Both the position numbers and the translations under genes were made by a program. From CAYRJD01 sp965247395 (GTDB lineage: Bacteria > Actinomycetota > Acidimicrobiia > Acidimicrobiales > Poriferisodalaceae): DNA of 64,000 nt. The DNA lies in NCBI GenBank assembly GCA_965247395.1, contig OZ252012.1, forward strand, positions 1,984,001 to 2,048,000, given 5' to 3'. Under the pieces are notes generated by a model. It searched no databases and was not told the origin of the DNA. It saw nothing but the letters and a program-made list of their open reading frames with translations. Shown one piece after another: positions 1 to 8,420 of this stretch (the stretch's first letter is position 1; every line of letters starts with the position of its first letter).

Positions 1-1
1 G

Positions 2-64
2 AAAATCCTCCACTTTTTGAACAAAGAGCGGTATCTTGAAATGTTCAAGCGGGGACACGCTTGA
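2..64 (+). CDS. Possible C-terminal tail of a gene cut by the window edge
   Basis: Frame 2 stays open from the first bases to a TGA at 62-64 and reads as about 20 residues, charged and amphipathic, ending KRGHA. The other two forward frames close within 40 bases. The piece is too short to assign to a family. It is listed because a gene ending here would explain the short gap before the next ribosome binding site. It could equally be non-coding. Confidence 0.3.
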   Translation, partial: KILHFLNKERYLEMFKRGHA

Positions 65-119
65 GCGCCGAGTCGTTTGTGCGAGCCCGCGGTATTAAAT
101 CAAAAGGGGTATTACTCAA

Positions 120-476
120 ATGATGGCGACGATTTTTACATTGATTGTCCTGGGCATGGTGTTCCAGGGCGCAATGGTTGTGGTCGACAGTGTTCTTGAC
201 ACTGCTCGCGTTAATCCGGTTCTAAAAGCGATTCCGGTCCTCGGCTCAAACCTGAACTTGGTTTGGGCTTATGCATTAGTAGCGATTTCTTCGATCAACG
301 ATGGCGGACTACTTAACGGCATTGGCTACGGCTCGAACTTTGAATTCTTGTCGCTTGGTCGTTTCGGCATGGACATCGCAACTGCGCTTGCTCTGGCCGC
401 ATTCATTCCTGTGCGAGACGCTGCAATCAGCTTCATTCGCAATGGTTTCGGCGCAATGGGAAGCCGCGCTTCCTAA
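120..476 (+). CDS. Small hydrophobic membrane protein, unknown function
   Basis: A 118-residue protein of unrecognised family. It has a hydrophobic N-terminal segment (about residues 3-23), a second around 42-58 and a third around 80-97, so it is probably an integral membrane protein with two or three passes. The ATG at 120 follows an AAAAGGGG ribosome binding site at 102-109 with a 10-base spacer, and a second ATG follows immediately at 123. It stands alone, convergent with the CoA-transferase gene. No catalytic motif is visible and no function is proposed. Confidence 0.7.
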   Translation: MMATIFTLIVLGMVFQGAMVVVDSVLDTARVNPVLKAIPVLGSNLNLVWAYALVAISSINDGGLLNGIGYGSNFEFLSLGRFGMDIATALALAAFIPVRDAAISFIRNGFGAMGSRAS

Positions 477-510
477 CCGAAGCTAAGAAATAGCACTAAG
501 CAAACAAAAT

Positions 511-1752
511 CTAAACAGCCACGACGCCGGCTTTGACTAGCTCGGTCGTCTCGGCTTGCGAGTAGCCAAGCTCGCCCAACAGTTCAGCGCTGTGCTCACC
601 CAGGCGTGGGGCGTGGTGGTGCAGACCGGTGGGGGTAGCTGAATAGTTCACAGCGTCGTGCACGTAGCGATACGTGCCTTCGCTGGGGTGATCCATTACC
701 TGAACAAGGCCGACAGCGGCTAGGTGCGGGTCGTTGTCTAGCTCGGCTAGGTCAAGCACGGCGGCGGCTGGAATCGAAACCTGTTCGCAGAACTCCAACC
801 ACTCGGCGTTGGTGTGAGTGGTTGCTAGTCCATCGATCAACTCGTACAGCTCGTCGCTGTTGGCGATTCGATCGTTGTGCAGGCGAAAACGAGGGTCGTC
901 CACTAGCTCTGGCTGGCCAGCGAACTCAAAGAACGCTTTGAAGTTGGCGTCGGTGTAGGGCAACAAGCACATCACACCATCGGCGGTTTTCATGGGACGG
1001 CGATGAGGCGACAGCAACCTCGGATAGCCAAACGGGCCTAGCGGCGGTTCGTAGGTGGCACCGCGATGATGCTCTACCAAGTTGAAGGCAACCATCGTTT
1101 CAAACATCGGCACTTCGATGGTTTGGGCTTCGCCGGTGCGTTCACGATGCAGCAGTGCGGCCATAACCGCCTGGACGATGTGTAGCCCTACAACCTTGTC
1201 CGCCATGACGCCAGGCACATATCCCGGTTGTCCGGTAGCGCGATCAATCAGGTTGCTAATGCCTGAGGCAGCCTGGATGACATCGTCGTAGGCGGGTCTG
1301 TCGCGGTAAGGACCCGAATGTCCGTAGCCGTTGGCGAGGCAATAAATCAGCCTTGGGTTTAGCTTTCGCACCGAGTCAGAGTCGAGCCCCAGGCGCTCCA
1401 GCGCGGTGTGTCGCATGTTGGTTACGAGGACGTCAGCCGTGGGGATTAAGCGCTCCACCACCTGTTTGCCTTGGGTGGTTTTTAGGTCGATCGACAAGGA
1501 GCGCTTGTTGCGTTGCAGATTGAGGCTGAAGCCCGACATGCCTGTATGACGAGTGGGCAGAGAGTTTCGCGTGGAGTCACCAGTGAGGGTTTCCACTCTC
1601 ACTATGTCCGCTCCGTGATCGCCCAGCATGCGAGTGGCCAGCGGTGCCATCAAGATCGTGGTGAGATCAATGATGCGGTAAGAGGCGAGAGCACCCGGCG
1701 AAGGCTCGGTCTGTGATGGCTCTTCTTGTGAATGTCCGGTTTGTGAATGCAT
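511..1752 (-). CDS. Class III CoA-transferase (CaiB/BaiF family)
   Basis: A 413-residue protein of the CaiB/BaiF (formyl-CoA transferase) family, which moves coenzyme A between carboxylic acids through an aspartyl-CoA thioester. The N-terminal Rossmann part (YRIIDLTTILMAPLATRMLGD, residues 25-45) and the motif RPAYDDVIQAASG are present, and D156 is the expected catalytic aspartate. Length is normal for the family. The first 20 residues are a polar S/Q/E/P-rich tail lacking in most homologues, so a later start is possible. The substrate cannot be told from sequence. A second, distant family member lies at 38539-39759. Confidence 0.88.
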   Translation of the reverse strand: MHSQTGHSQEEPSQTEPSPGALASYRIIDLTTILMAPLATRMLGDHGADIVRVETLTGDSTRNSLPTRHTGMSGFSLNLQRNKRSLSIDLKTTQGKQVVERLIPTADVLVTNMRHTALERLGLDSDSVRKLNPRLIYCLANGYGHSGPYRDRPAYDDVIQAASGISNLIDRATGQPGYVPGVMADKVVGLHIVQAVMAALLHRERTGEAQTIEVPMFETMVAFNLVEHHRGATYEPPLGPFGYPRLLSPHRRPMKTADGVMCLLPYTDANFKAFFEFAGQPELVDDPRFRLHNDRIANSDELYELIDGLATTHTNAEWLEFCEQVSIPAAAVLDLAELDNDPHLAAVGLVQVMDHPSEGTYRYVHDAVNYSATPTGLHHHAPRLGEHSAELLGELGYSQAETTELVKAGVVAV

Positions 1753-1765
1753 TCCGCTTATTTGG

Positions 1766-2089
1766 CTATTTGGATTTGCGCGACAGGTTTTCGCGTGCTC
1801 GGTCCTCGCGGTCGGCCGCTCCTACCCCATAGCCCATCACTAAGGCAGGCGCTAACACCACCGAACCGACGATCAGCGATAGAGCCACGACCCAAACCAC
1901 AGCAGGGCTAAAGCTGGTAAAAAACCCCACCACGAACACCACCATGGCAATTGCGAACAGCGAATAGCCGAGGCGCTTGCCTCGCTGCGCCAATCGCCCG
2001 ATCTCGCGCCGGCGAGAAAGAACGGGGTCGGGATCCGGGTCGTTTTTGCTAGCTGAATTACTTTTGCTAGCTGAATTATTTGTCGGCAC
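1766..2089 (-). CDS. Two-helix membrane protein, unknown function
   Basis: A 107-residue protein with a polar N-terminus, an arginine-rich stretch (about 25-40), two hydrophobic segments (about 43-61 and 64-87) and a charged C-terminus. This suggests a hairpin in the membrane with both ends in the cytoplasm. The N-terminus contains the repeat NSASKS / NSASKN, the product of an 18-base tandem duplication in DNA around 2043-2082. It lies 13 bases upstream of the CoA-transferase gene on the same strand and may be co-transcribed with it. The family is not recognised. Confidence 0.65.
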   Translation of the reverse strand: MPTNNSASKSNSASKNDPDPDPVLSRRREIGRLAQRGKRLGYSLFAIAMVVFVVGFFTSFSPAVVWVVALSLIVGSVVLAPALVMGYGVGAADREDRARENLSRKSK

Positions 2090-2168
2090 TAGCTAGCGAC
2101 ACTAGTGAGCATTACTTGATGGCGGCACCACTGCCAGGCGTGATTGGGCCATTGCAGCTAGGCAGTAA

Positions 2169-2813
2169 CTAGGCAGCAGAGCCAACCATCCCTGCCTCTG
2201 GTTGCTCAGCGGATGACTGCCCTGTTCCTGCTAGCGCAGCCTCAGGTCTTAGAGACGAGTCGGCTGGCCAAAGCAGACGGAAGCAGACATTGCAGATACC
2301 CGCGGCGATTATCAGGTCGCCAAACGAAATCACTTCTCGGAGCCAACTAACGCCAATTACTGGCCCTAAGCCATCCAGCAAGCCACCGTCTGTCTGCAAC
2401 TGGCGCCCTGCGCCCAGCACAACGCGATACAAAGAGTCGGCGTCGACTATGCCTGCTGCCACTAATGCTTGCGGATCCACAGGCAGATAACCGTTTAACA
2501 GCAGCGGTATCAGGTTCATCACCGCACCGAGGGCGATCACGCTCATCCCCAGCAAATGACGGTTGATGATGGCTCCGAACGCGATGCACACCAACGAACC
2601 AGCTAACACATACTTCGCATAACTTGAGCTGATATTGAACCCGACAAGAACGGCTCCAATTGCGCCTAGGGGCAAAATCCAAATGTCTCTCTTTGGAGTT
2701 TTTAGAGTGGAATGCAAGGTGTCGAAAGCCTCGGAGCTAGAGCGACCAACCAGCGTGTTCATGCCGAGGCCAGCGGCTAGGCCGACCAGCACGGCAACAG
2801 AAATCAGAACCAT
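2169..2813 (-). CDS. DUF5317-like multi-pass membrane protein
   Basis: A 214-residue hydrophobic protein with about five membrane segments. A small amphipathic region with NGYLPVDPQAL (residues about 107-117) and a later GVSWLREVISFGDLIIAAG segment resemble the DUF5317 family, whose function is unknown. The start ATG at 2813 opens directly into a hydrophobic helix. It is monocistronic or weakly linked to the 107-residue gene downstream (79-base gap). The DUF assignment is from remembered family pattern and is moderately sure. Confidence 0.62.
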   Translation of the reverse strand: MVLISVAVLVGLAAGLGMNTLVGRSSSEAFDTLHSTLKTPKRDIWILPLGAIGAVLVGFNISSSYAKYVLAGSLVCIAFGAIINRHLLGMSVIALGAVMNLIPLLLNGYLPVDPQALVAAGIVDADSLYRVVLGAGRQLQTDGGLLDGLGPVIGVSWLREVISFGDLIIAAGICNVCFRLLWPADSSLRPEAALAGTGQSSAEQPEAGMVGSAA

Positions 2814-2905
2814 GACTAGATGAGAGTACGTACGCCATTTTGATTTGTCTAGGGGCAGTTTTCGCTAGCGTCGGGGTTTGCAATATCGTTTGCAACAAGG
2901 CCGCC

Positions 2906-2980
2906 ATGAGTCAAGATCAGCTGATTAGGCCGCAAAACGGCCAAATCACCCCGATAGAGGCCGCAGGAAGGTTTTGCTAA
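2906..2980 (+). CDS. Possible 24-codon leader ORF before the biotinyl-carrier gene
   Basis: An ATG at 2906 opens a 24-codon frame that stops at TAA 2978-2980, and the last base of that stop is the A of the ATG of the next gene. The upstream ribosome binding site is weak (AAGG). The peptide MSQDQLIRPQNGQITPIEAA has no recognised homologue. The one-base stop/start overlap is typical of translational coupling, but a frame this short can arise by chance. Confidence 0.2.
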   Translation: MSQDQLIRPQNGQITPIEAAGRFC

Positions 2981-3189
2981 TGGAGATTCGCGCGGAATTG
3001 ACTGCCATCGTCTGGAAGATTGTTGCCGAAGAGGGCGGCACCGTCGCTGAGGGCGATGAGGTGCTTATTTTGGAATCGATGAAGATGGAGATTCCGGTAA
3101 CGGCGCCCAGTGCAGGCACTTTGACCGAACTGCGGGTAAGCGAACAAGACAGTGTCTCCGAAGGCGATGTATTGGGAGTCATAACCTGA
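2980..3189 (+). CDS. Biotin/lipoyl-binding carrier protein
   Basis: A 69-residue stand-alone biotinyl/lipoyl carrier domain. The attachment motif ESMKMEIPV places the modified lysine at residue 35, and the preceding EGDEVLIL strand and following AP.AG turn are intact. It would carry biotin for an acyl-CoA carboxylase or similar enzyme in the cytoplasm, but no carboxylase genes lie in the window. An in-frame TTG at 2974 is possible. The ATG at 2980 is preferred because AGGAAG at 2965-2970 is correctly spaced and the protein then begins as the family does. Its stop overlaps the proposed start of ccmA. Confidence 0.88.
   Translation: MEIRAELTAIVWKIVAEEGGTVAEGDEVLILESMKMEIPVTAPSAGTLTELRVSEQDSVSEGDVLGVIT
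3174..3188 (+). promoter_or_regulatory. Ribosome binding site and proposed CTG start of ccmA
   Basis: GGGAG at 3174-3178 lies 7 bases before an in-frame CTG at 3186. No ATG, GTG or TTG occurs in frame between here and GTG 3273, yet the intervening codons encode the first strand expected of an ABC ATPase. The CTG overlaps the TGA stop (3187-3189) of the carrier-protein gene. Confidence 0.4.
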
Positions 3190-3920
3190 GCTCAAGTGCG
3201 AGCGCAATTGATTTTCGCGAAGTAATAGCGTTAATCGACGGCTTTCCAGCGCTAGCTGGCGCAGATTTTCAGGTGAGCACAGGAGAAATTGTGTGGCTAG
3301 CTGGCCGCAACGGCTCGGGTAAGACGACCCTTCTAAGGGTCTGCGCGGGCCTTATGCGGATATCGGGTGAGCGAGCCTCGGTGTTGGGCTACGACCTGCT
3401 AGCCGTCGGTGCCGCCGGAGCGCAAGCTCGACGCAGCGTTCGTGCCAATGCAGGCCTGCTGGGTCATGTTGATGCCCTTTATGACGACCTCACGGTTGCC
3501 GACCAGCTCGCCTATAACGCCAAATTGGTACGAGCCGGCAGCACCGAGATTGAAGCCGCTCTTGAGAGAGTGGGTCTAGAAGATCGCCTGCGATCGGTGT
3601 CGGTGAGACGACTCTCCGCCGGGCAGCGCAGGAGGCTGGCTCTTGCGGTGATGATCTTGAAACGACCAAGATTGTGGCTGCTCGACGAGCCTCATGCCGG
3701 GCTGGATAAGGCAGGCAGAGCAATGGTAGATGAGTTGCTTAATCAGGCTGCCTCAGCCGGAGCAACCGTTGTGATCGCAGCCCACGAACACAGCCAGAAA
3801 TCCGATAGCGCTAGACCAACCAGCCAGCAATCGGGTCAGGTTCGTCAGGTTGTCTTAGCTGGCGGCCAGACACACCCGGCCGGACCCAATCAGGTCAAAC
3901 CGGTCAGCAACGACGAATAA
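3186..3920 (+). CDS. ccmA: CcmA, heme exporter ATP-binding protein
   Basis: ATPase subunit of the CcmABC transporter, which with CcmC and CcmE loads heme for cytochrome c maturation. Numbered from GTG 3273 the Walker A is GRNGSGKTT (11-19), the signature LSAGQ (114-118) and Walker B LWLLDEP (134-140). Starting at that GTG would drop the N-terminal strand. The upstream in-frame codons from about 3207 read IDFREVIALIDGFPALAGAD, which fits the start of CcmA proteins, so a CTG start at 3186 is proposed (ATT 3207 is an alternative). The tail after about residue 170 is long and polar. The stop is 2 bases before ccmB. Confidence 0.85.
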   Translation: MSSSASAIDFREVIALIDGFPALAGADFQVSTGEIVWLAGRNGSGKTTLLRVCAGLMRISGERASVLGYDLLAVGAAGAQARRSVRANAGLLGHVDALYDDLTVADQLAYNAKLVRAGSTEIEAALERVGLEDRLRSVSVRRLSAGQRRRLALAVMILKRPRLWLLDEPHAGLDKAGRAMVDELLNQAASAGATVVIAAHEHSQKSDSARPTSQQSGQVRQVVLAGGQTHPAGPNQVKPVSNDE

Positions 3921-3922
3921 CG

Positions 3923-4648
3923 ATGAATAACGCGCCAACTAGCACTCCGTCTAGCGCCTTACCTAGTTTCAAAACAAGAAATCTGGCCGACGCCTGGACC
4001 GTGTGTCGAAAAGACCTCACCGTTGAGAGGCGAGCCCGTATCACAGTCGGCCAGGTGGTTCCGCTCACACTGATCACTCTGGTTGTGATCGCTTTCGCCT
4101 TCGACGCCAACGCAACACTGCTGATCGGTAGCTCAGGTGGCGTGTTATGGATAGCGACTTTGTTCGGCGGGTTGATGCTGATCGGACGCAGCTTTAACAC
4201 CGAACTCCACGGCGGCAACCTCGACGGCTTGCGTTTATCAGGCATCGCACCGCCCGCTGTTTTCGTGGGCAAGGCAATCGCCCTGGCGCTGCAGTTATTG
4301 CTGGTGGTTGTTGTATTGACCGGTGGCCTGGTGGTGCTTTATGAGGCACGAATTTCGCAATGGGGGCTGCTGGCGGTGACCTTGTTAGCAGGCTGCGCTG
4401 CGCTGGCAGCGAGCGGAACGATCTACGGAGCGATGACCGTCTCCACAGCGGCAGCAGATACCCTGCTGCCGCTACTGCTAATACCGGTGGTAGCCCCGGT
4501 ATTGCTGGCCGGTGCGCGTGCGTTGGACGTGGCGCTGGGGGTCAACACCGGTTCGGGTTTTGGCTGGGCGGCACTGTTGGCGATCGTCGCAGCTATATAC
4601 ACAACGGTTGGGTTGGTGGCTTTCGGGCCACTGCTGGAGGATGTGTGA
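3923..4648 (+). CDS. ccmB: CcmB, heme exporter permease
   Basis: A 241-residue integral membrane protein with about six hydrophobic segments and the CcmB N-terminal pattern AWTVCRKDLTVERRAR (about residues 24-39), where a soluble helix precedes the first membrane pass. It is the permease partner of CcmA in the CcmABC complex. It is slightly longer than the proteobacterial protein because of a Thr/Ser/Pro-rich N-terminus. It starts 2 bases after ccmA and ends 2 bases before ccmC, so the three are translationally linked. Confidence 0.9.
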   Translation: MNNAPTSTPSSALPSFKTRNLADAWTVCRKDLTVERRARITVGQVVPLTLITLVVIAFAFDANATLLIGSSGGVLWIATLFGGLMLIGRSFNTELHGGNLDGLRLSGIAPPAVFVGKAIALALQLLLVVVVLTGGLVVLYEARISQWGLLAVTLLAGCAALAASGTIYGAMTVSTAAADTLLPLLLIPVVAPVLLAGARALDVALGVNTGSGFGWAALLAIVAAIYTTVGLVAFGPLLEDV

Positions 4649-4650
4649 GC

Positions 4651-5409
4651 ATGACAGCCACTTTGGGCACTCGTCTGTTGGCGGCGACAGCCATGCTCAG
4701 CGTGGCGGTGATGCTGATCCTGGCGCTGTGGGTATCGCCCCCTGATGTGGTGCAAGGCGATGCCGTGCGCATGTTGTACATACACGTGCCGTCTATCTGG
4801 GTGGCATATGGGTCGTTCGCGGTTACATGGGTGGCAAGCGCCCTGCTTTTGTGGCGAGGTGAACGTCGAGCCGACGCAGGACGTCACTATGACCGTTTGG
4901 CAGGAGCGGCAGCCGAAGTAGGTGTGTTGTTTACGGCGTTGACCCTGATAAGCGGTTCGCTTTGGGGGAGAGTGACCTGGGGCACCTACTGGCAATGGGA
5001 TGCCCGGCTCACGACAACGGTCATGCTGTTGATCACTTACATCGGCTACCTGGCATTGCGGCGCTTGCCCAGCAGTGGAGTGCTAACCGGAGTTAGGTCT
5101 GCGTCTGCGACGCAACATCGTCGAGCGGCGATTATGGCTTTGATCTCATTTGTGAACGTGCCAATCGTGCATTACTCCGTTGATTGGTGGCGCACTTTGC
5201 ATCAAGAAGCCAGCCTTGGTATAGGCCAGGAGCCAGAGATCACTGGCGAGATGTATTGGACTCTGTTGTATTCAACGTTTGCGGTGACCTTGGTTGCGGC
5301 TTGGTTGATTACTCACCGTTATCGCTTGTTGCGTCTGGGTTCCATGGCCGATGACATCAAGCTGAGTGCACTGCTTTCACAGCGGCGCGGCGAAGACTCT
5401 CTGGTATGA
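4651..5409 (+). CDS. ccmC: CcmC, heme-handling membrane protein
   Basis: A 252-residue membrane protein of the CcmC/CcsA heme-handling family. It carries the tryptophan-rich WGTYWQWDARLT motif (about residues 111-122), which binds heme at the outer face, and flanking conserved histidines (IHVPSIW near 44 and VHYSVDWW near 174). CcmC passes heme to CcmE. The reading frame is open further upstream, but ATG 4651 is chosen because it follows the ccmB stop by 2 bases and gives the family length. The stop overlaps the ccmD start as ATGA. Confidence 0.92.
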   Translation: MTATLGTRLLAATAMLSVAVMLILALWVSPPDVVQGDAVRMLYIHVPSIWVAYGSFAVTWVASALLLWRGERRADAGRHYDRLAGAAAEVGVLFTALTLISGSLWGRVTWGTYWQWDARLTTTVMLLITYIGYLALRRLPSSGVLTGVRSASATQHRRAAIMALISFVNVPIVHYSVDWWRTLHQEASLGIGQEPEITGEMYWTLLYSTFAVTLVAAWLITHRYRLLRLGSMADDIKLSALLSQRRGEDSLV

Positions 5410-5609
5410 ATCGCGCTGGCACCTTGTGGGCGGGCTACGGCATTTCGATTGTGGCTGTGTTGAGTTATGTGGCCTGGTTGCTGCGACGGGCTCGTGTGCT
5501 GGGGAACAGTCTTGACATTGCAGAATCACAGGCAGACTCACAAGCAGTGACACAACCAGAGACACAAGAAAACGGTGCTAGCTCCGATGCGACCGATAGC
5601 GCCCAGTAG
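5406..5609 (+). CDS. ccmD: CcmD-like small membrane protein
   Basis: A 67-residue protein with one membrane helix (about residues 9-26) followed by RRAR and a polar, glutamine/serine-rich tail. This is the form of CcmD, the small subunit that helps release holo-CcmE from CcmABC. Sequence conservation in CcmD is poor, so the call rests mainly on position between ccmC and ccmE and on the ATGA overlap with ccmC. The tail after residue 30 is longer than usual. Confidence 0.75.
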   Translation: MNRAGTLWAGYGISIVAVLSYVAWLLRRARVLGNSLDIAESQADSQAVTQPETQENGASSDATDSAQ

Positions 5610-5665
5610 CAGTGAAACCGGTTGCAGTAGCTGGCCTGTATCTAACCGCACGATTTATCTAACTC

Positions 5666-6253
5666 ATGGTTGATCTAACACCGCGAAATTTTCCGCCAGA
5701 CCCGTCGTCCGACAAAGCTGGCGGCCAAGCAGCAGACACCGCTACTGCCATCGCTGTCGTGCGCCGTCGTCGACTGATGGTCGCGCTCGTGGTAGCAGTG
5801 CTGGTCGTTGTGGCCGGTTTCGTCGCGATTCAGGGGCTGCAAAACGCCACGCTGTTTTTTAGAAACGCAGACGAAGCGGTAGAGCTGCGTGAAGAACTGG
5901 GCGAACGACGTTTTCGCCTGCAAGGACGAGTGGTGCCTTCAACGGTGGCCAGCGAAGGTGGCGTGACCACCTTCGAAGTGATCCACAACTGTGAGGTGGT
6001 GTCGGTGCGTCACACAACCGACCCGCCCGAGCTTTTTAGCTCCCCGTGGATTCCGGTGGTGTTAGAGGGAGCTTGGACGCCTGGCGAGGTAACGAACATC
6101 GCCGGTGGCCATTCGCACTATTTCCTGAGCGATCGGATGTTGGTGAAGCACACCAACGAATACGTTTCGGCCAACGAAGCTCGAGTCGGCACCGGTGCGC
6201 CTGATGATCTGCTGACCGACTGCCCGGCCGAGCTGGCAGCCGCAGCATCTTGA
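5666..6253 (+). CDS. ccmE: CcmE, periplasmic/exoplasmic heme chaperone
   Basis: A 195-residue heme chaperone. After a cytoplasmic polar N-terminus comes one membrane anchor (about residues 37-55) and an exported OB-fold domain. The heme-binding motif is KHTNEYVS, so the covalent ligand is histidine (H162) with tyrosine Y166, the HxxxY form rather than the CxxxY variant. CcmE accepts heme from CcmC and gives it to CcmF. The fold segment RLQGRVVPSTV (84-94) is typical. The gene follows ccmD after 56 bases. Confidence 0.9.
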   Translation: MVDLTPRNFPPDPSSDKAGGQAADTATAIAVVRRRRLMVALVVAVLVVVAGFVAIQGLQNATLFFRNADEAVELREELGERRFRLQGRVVPSTVASEGGVTTFEVIHNCEVVSVRHTTDPPELFSSPWIPVVLEGAWTPGEVTNIAGGHSHYFLSDRMLVKHTNEYVSANEARVGTGAPDDLLTDCPAELAAAAS

Positions 6254-6287
6254 TGCAAACCGGCTGGCGAACACAGCGGCAGCCAGC

Positions 6288-8420
6288 ATGATTCCGGCGG
6301 CGCTTGGTCATATCGGAGTTGGCCTCGGACTGGCCGGAGCAGCCGCGACCGCGTTCGTTCTCGGTGCGGCTCTCGTAACCAAGCGAATCGACCGCGCTCG
6401 TCAGGCGTTGCTTTGGTTAGCGGTCATGTGCGTAGGAGTTCTGCTGGCGGTGGCCGCTATGGAAATAGCGATCTTGTCCGACAACTTCACCGTGGCATAT
6501 GTGGCTCGCAACTCCACCACCACCACGCCGCTGATTTACAAGGTGGCGACCTTGTGGGGCGCGCTTGAGGGGTCGATCTTGCTCTGGGCGTTCGTGTTGT
6601 GCGGATACGTCTCAACCGCAGCTTGGCGCTTTCGAAATCGCATCACCGATCCGCTGCTGGCCTGGGCGCTGCTGGTGATGGCGCTGGTGTGCGTGTTCTT
6701 CTTTGCTCTGCTGATCGGACCGGCGGATCCGTTCGCAACTCTCTCGCAAGCTCCGCTCGAAGGCAACGGCCTCAACCCATTATTGCGCAACCACCCGCTG
6801 ATGGTGATTCATCCCGTGATGCTCTATCTCGGCTACGTGGGTTTCACGGTGCCGTTTGGGTTTGCGATAGCGGTGTTGGTAACAGGTCGGGTGAATGAGC
6901 GCTGGCTGGCCGACACACGTCGCTGGACGATGTTGGCGTGGGGATGTCTCAGCGTTGGCATCTTGTTGGGTGCTTGGTGGTCGTATGAGGTATTGGGCTG
7001 GGGCGGCTATTGGGCGTGGGACCCGGTGGAGAATGCCTCGCTGTTGCCGTGGCTAACAGCGACTGCGTTTATTCATTCGCTAGTGGTGCAGGAGCGGCGA
7101 GGAGTGTTGAGCGCATGGAACCTGTCGCTGCTGACAGCCACGTTTGCTTTGACGATCTTCGGCACTTTTTTGACTCGCTCCGGCGTGTTGGAGTCTGTGC
7201 ATGAATTCAGCGAATCGACGCTCGGGCCAGCTCTGTTGGCGTTCTTTGCGGTAATTGTGGCTGTCTCTGTGGGGTTAGTCGCCTGGCGTGGGGATCGGCT
7301 GACCGGATCGTCAAGGCCTGCAGGCGGGCTACCCACAAGCTCGTCCACCACTTCATCCACGAGCTCGTCCACCATCTCGTCCACCATAGATTCACCTCTG
7401 TCGCGTGAAGGCACTTTCTTAGCGAACAACCTGTTGTTTACAGGGGCGGCATTTGTCGTGCTGCTTGGAACGGTCTTCCCACTGCTAATCGAGGCCTGGA
7501 ACGGCGACAAGCTAGCCGTGGGTCGCCCGTACTTCGATCGCATGCTGGCACCGGTAGGGATCGGGTTGCTTGCGATGATGGCGCTTTCACCCACTCTGCA
7601 ATGGCGTCAAACTTCGGGCGGGCTGTTAGCGCGCAGAGCACTGGGCCCGGCCGGAATAGGTGCGATCACGATGGTCGTAGCCGTGGTGGCAGGTGCACAC
7701 GGATTTTGGCATGTGCTGGCGTTGGGTTTTGCGGGAGCGGTGATCGGCAGCGCTCTGCGTCACTTGGTTTTCGCAGTGACCAGACAAGGCTGGCGTGGGT
7801 TGACTGGCCGCAGCGGTGGTGGGATGGTGGCGCACATCGGTGTGGGTTTGATCGCGTTTGGGTTTATTGCCTCAAGCGCTTTTGATGCCGAGGGCGAGTT
7901 CACGCTGGCCGTGGGTGAGACCGCAACGGTGGCAGGTCACGAGGTGCGCTTCTTGTCGATGAGCGACGAGCTTGAAGGCGGCAATCGAGTGGTGAGAGCC
8001 GAATTTGATGTCGTTGGTCGCGGTGTGCACGCTCCTGCGGTTACTCGGTTTGCAACCTTTGGTCAGCCGATCTCAACACCTTCGGTTGCGACGGGTTTGG
8101 TCGACGACGTTTACCTGAGTTTGGTGGCGATTCCTGAATCGGGCAGCAGCGAGGTGTCGGTGCGCGTGTTGATAAAGCCTTTGGTGCTTTGGATGTGGGT
8201 AGGAGGTGGCGTGCTGGCGCTAGGAGTGTTTGCGGCGCTGCTTGGTTCACGCGGTTCGCGTCGTTCGCGCGCCAACTCGCTTGGCTCGAATACAAGTTCC
8301 CGAAATGGCAGGGGCCCAAATGCTGCCGAGGCAGCCAGAACTAGCACTGCTGGGGCATCCAGAGCAGCGGCAAACAAAGCAGCCGAAGCTGCGCCTACCG
8401 AAGCCGCACCAGTGACATGA
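6288..8420 (+). CDS. ccmF: CcmF, cytochrome c heme lyase subunit
   Basis: A 710-residue membrane protein with many hydrophobic segments, the core of the heme ligation complex that joins heme to apocytochrome c. The WWD motif GWGGYWAWDPVENASLLPW begins near residue 238, with conserved histidines before and after (HPVMLY near 175, SVHEFS near 304). A Ser/Thr-rich low-complexity linker lies near residues 348-367 between membrane segments. After the last membrane segment (about 624-645) is an unusual Ala/Ser/Arg-rich tail. The stop overlaps the next start by 4 bases (ATGA). Confidence 0.93.
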   Translation: MIPAALGHIGVGLGLAGAAATAFVLGAALVTKRIDRARQALLWLAVMCVGVLLAVAAMEIAILSDNFTVAYVARNSTTTTPLIYKVATLWGALEGSILLWAFVLCGYVSTAAWRFRNRITDPLLAWALLVMALVCVFFFALLIGPADPFATLSQAPLEGNGLNPLLRNHPLMVIHPVMLYLGYVGFTVPFGFAIAVLVTGRVNERWLADTRRWTMLAWGCLSVGILLGAWWSYEVLGWGGYWAWDPVENASLLPWLTATAFIHSLVVQERRGVLSAWNLSLLTATFALTIFGTFLTRSGVLESVHEFSESTLGPALLAFFAVIVAVSVGLVAWRGDRLTGSSRPAGGLPTSSSTTSSTSSSTISSTIDSPLSREGTFLANNLLFTGAAFVVLLGTVFPLLIEAWNGDKLAVGRPYFDRMLAPVGIGLLAMMALSPTLQWRQTSGGLLARRALGPAGIGAITMVVAVVAGAHGFWHVLALGFAGAVIGSALRHLVFAVTRQGWRGLTGRSGGGMVAHIGVGLIAFGFIASSAFDAEGEFTLAVGETATVAGHEVRFLSMSDELEGGNRVVRAEFDVVGRGVHAPAVTRFATFGQPISTPSVATGLVDDVYLSLVAIPESGSSEVSVRVLIKPLVLWMWVGGGVLALGVFAALLGSRGSRRSRANSLGSNTSSRNGRGPNAAEAARTSTAGASRAAANKAAEAAPTEAAPVT

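Noticed and set aside
7073..7594. Long antisense frame inside ccmF
   Set aside because: It lies opposite the Ser/Thr-rich linker and membrane segments of ccmF, has repetitive composition (VDEMVDELVDEV) and no ribosome binding site. It is a shadow of the real gene.
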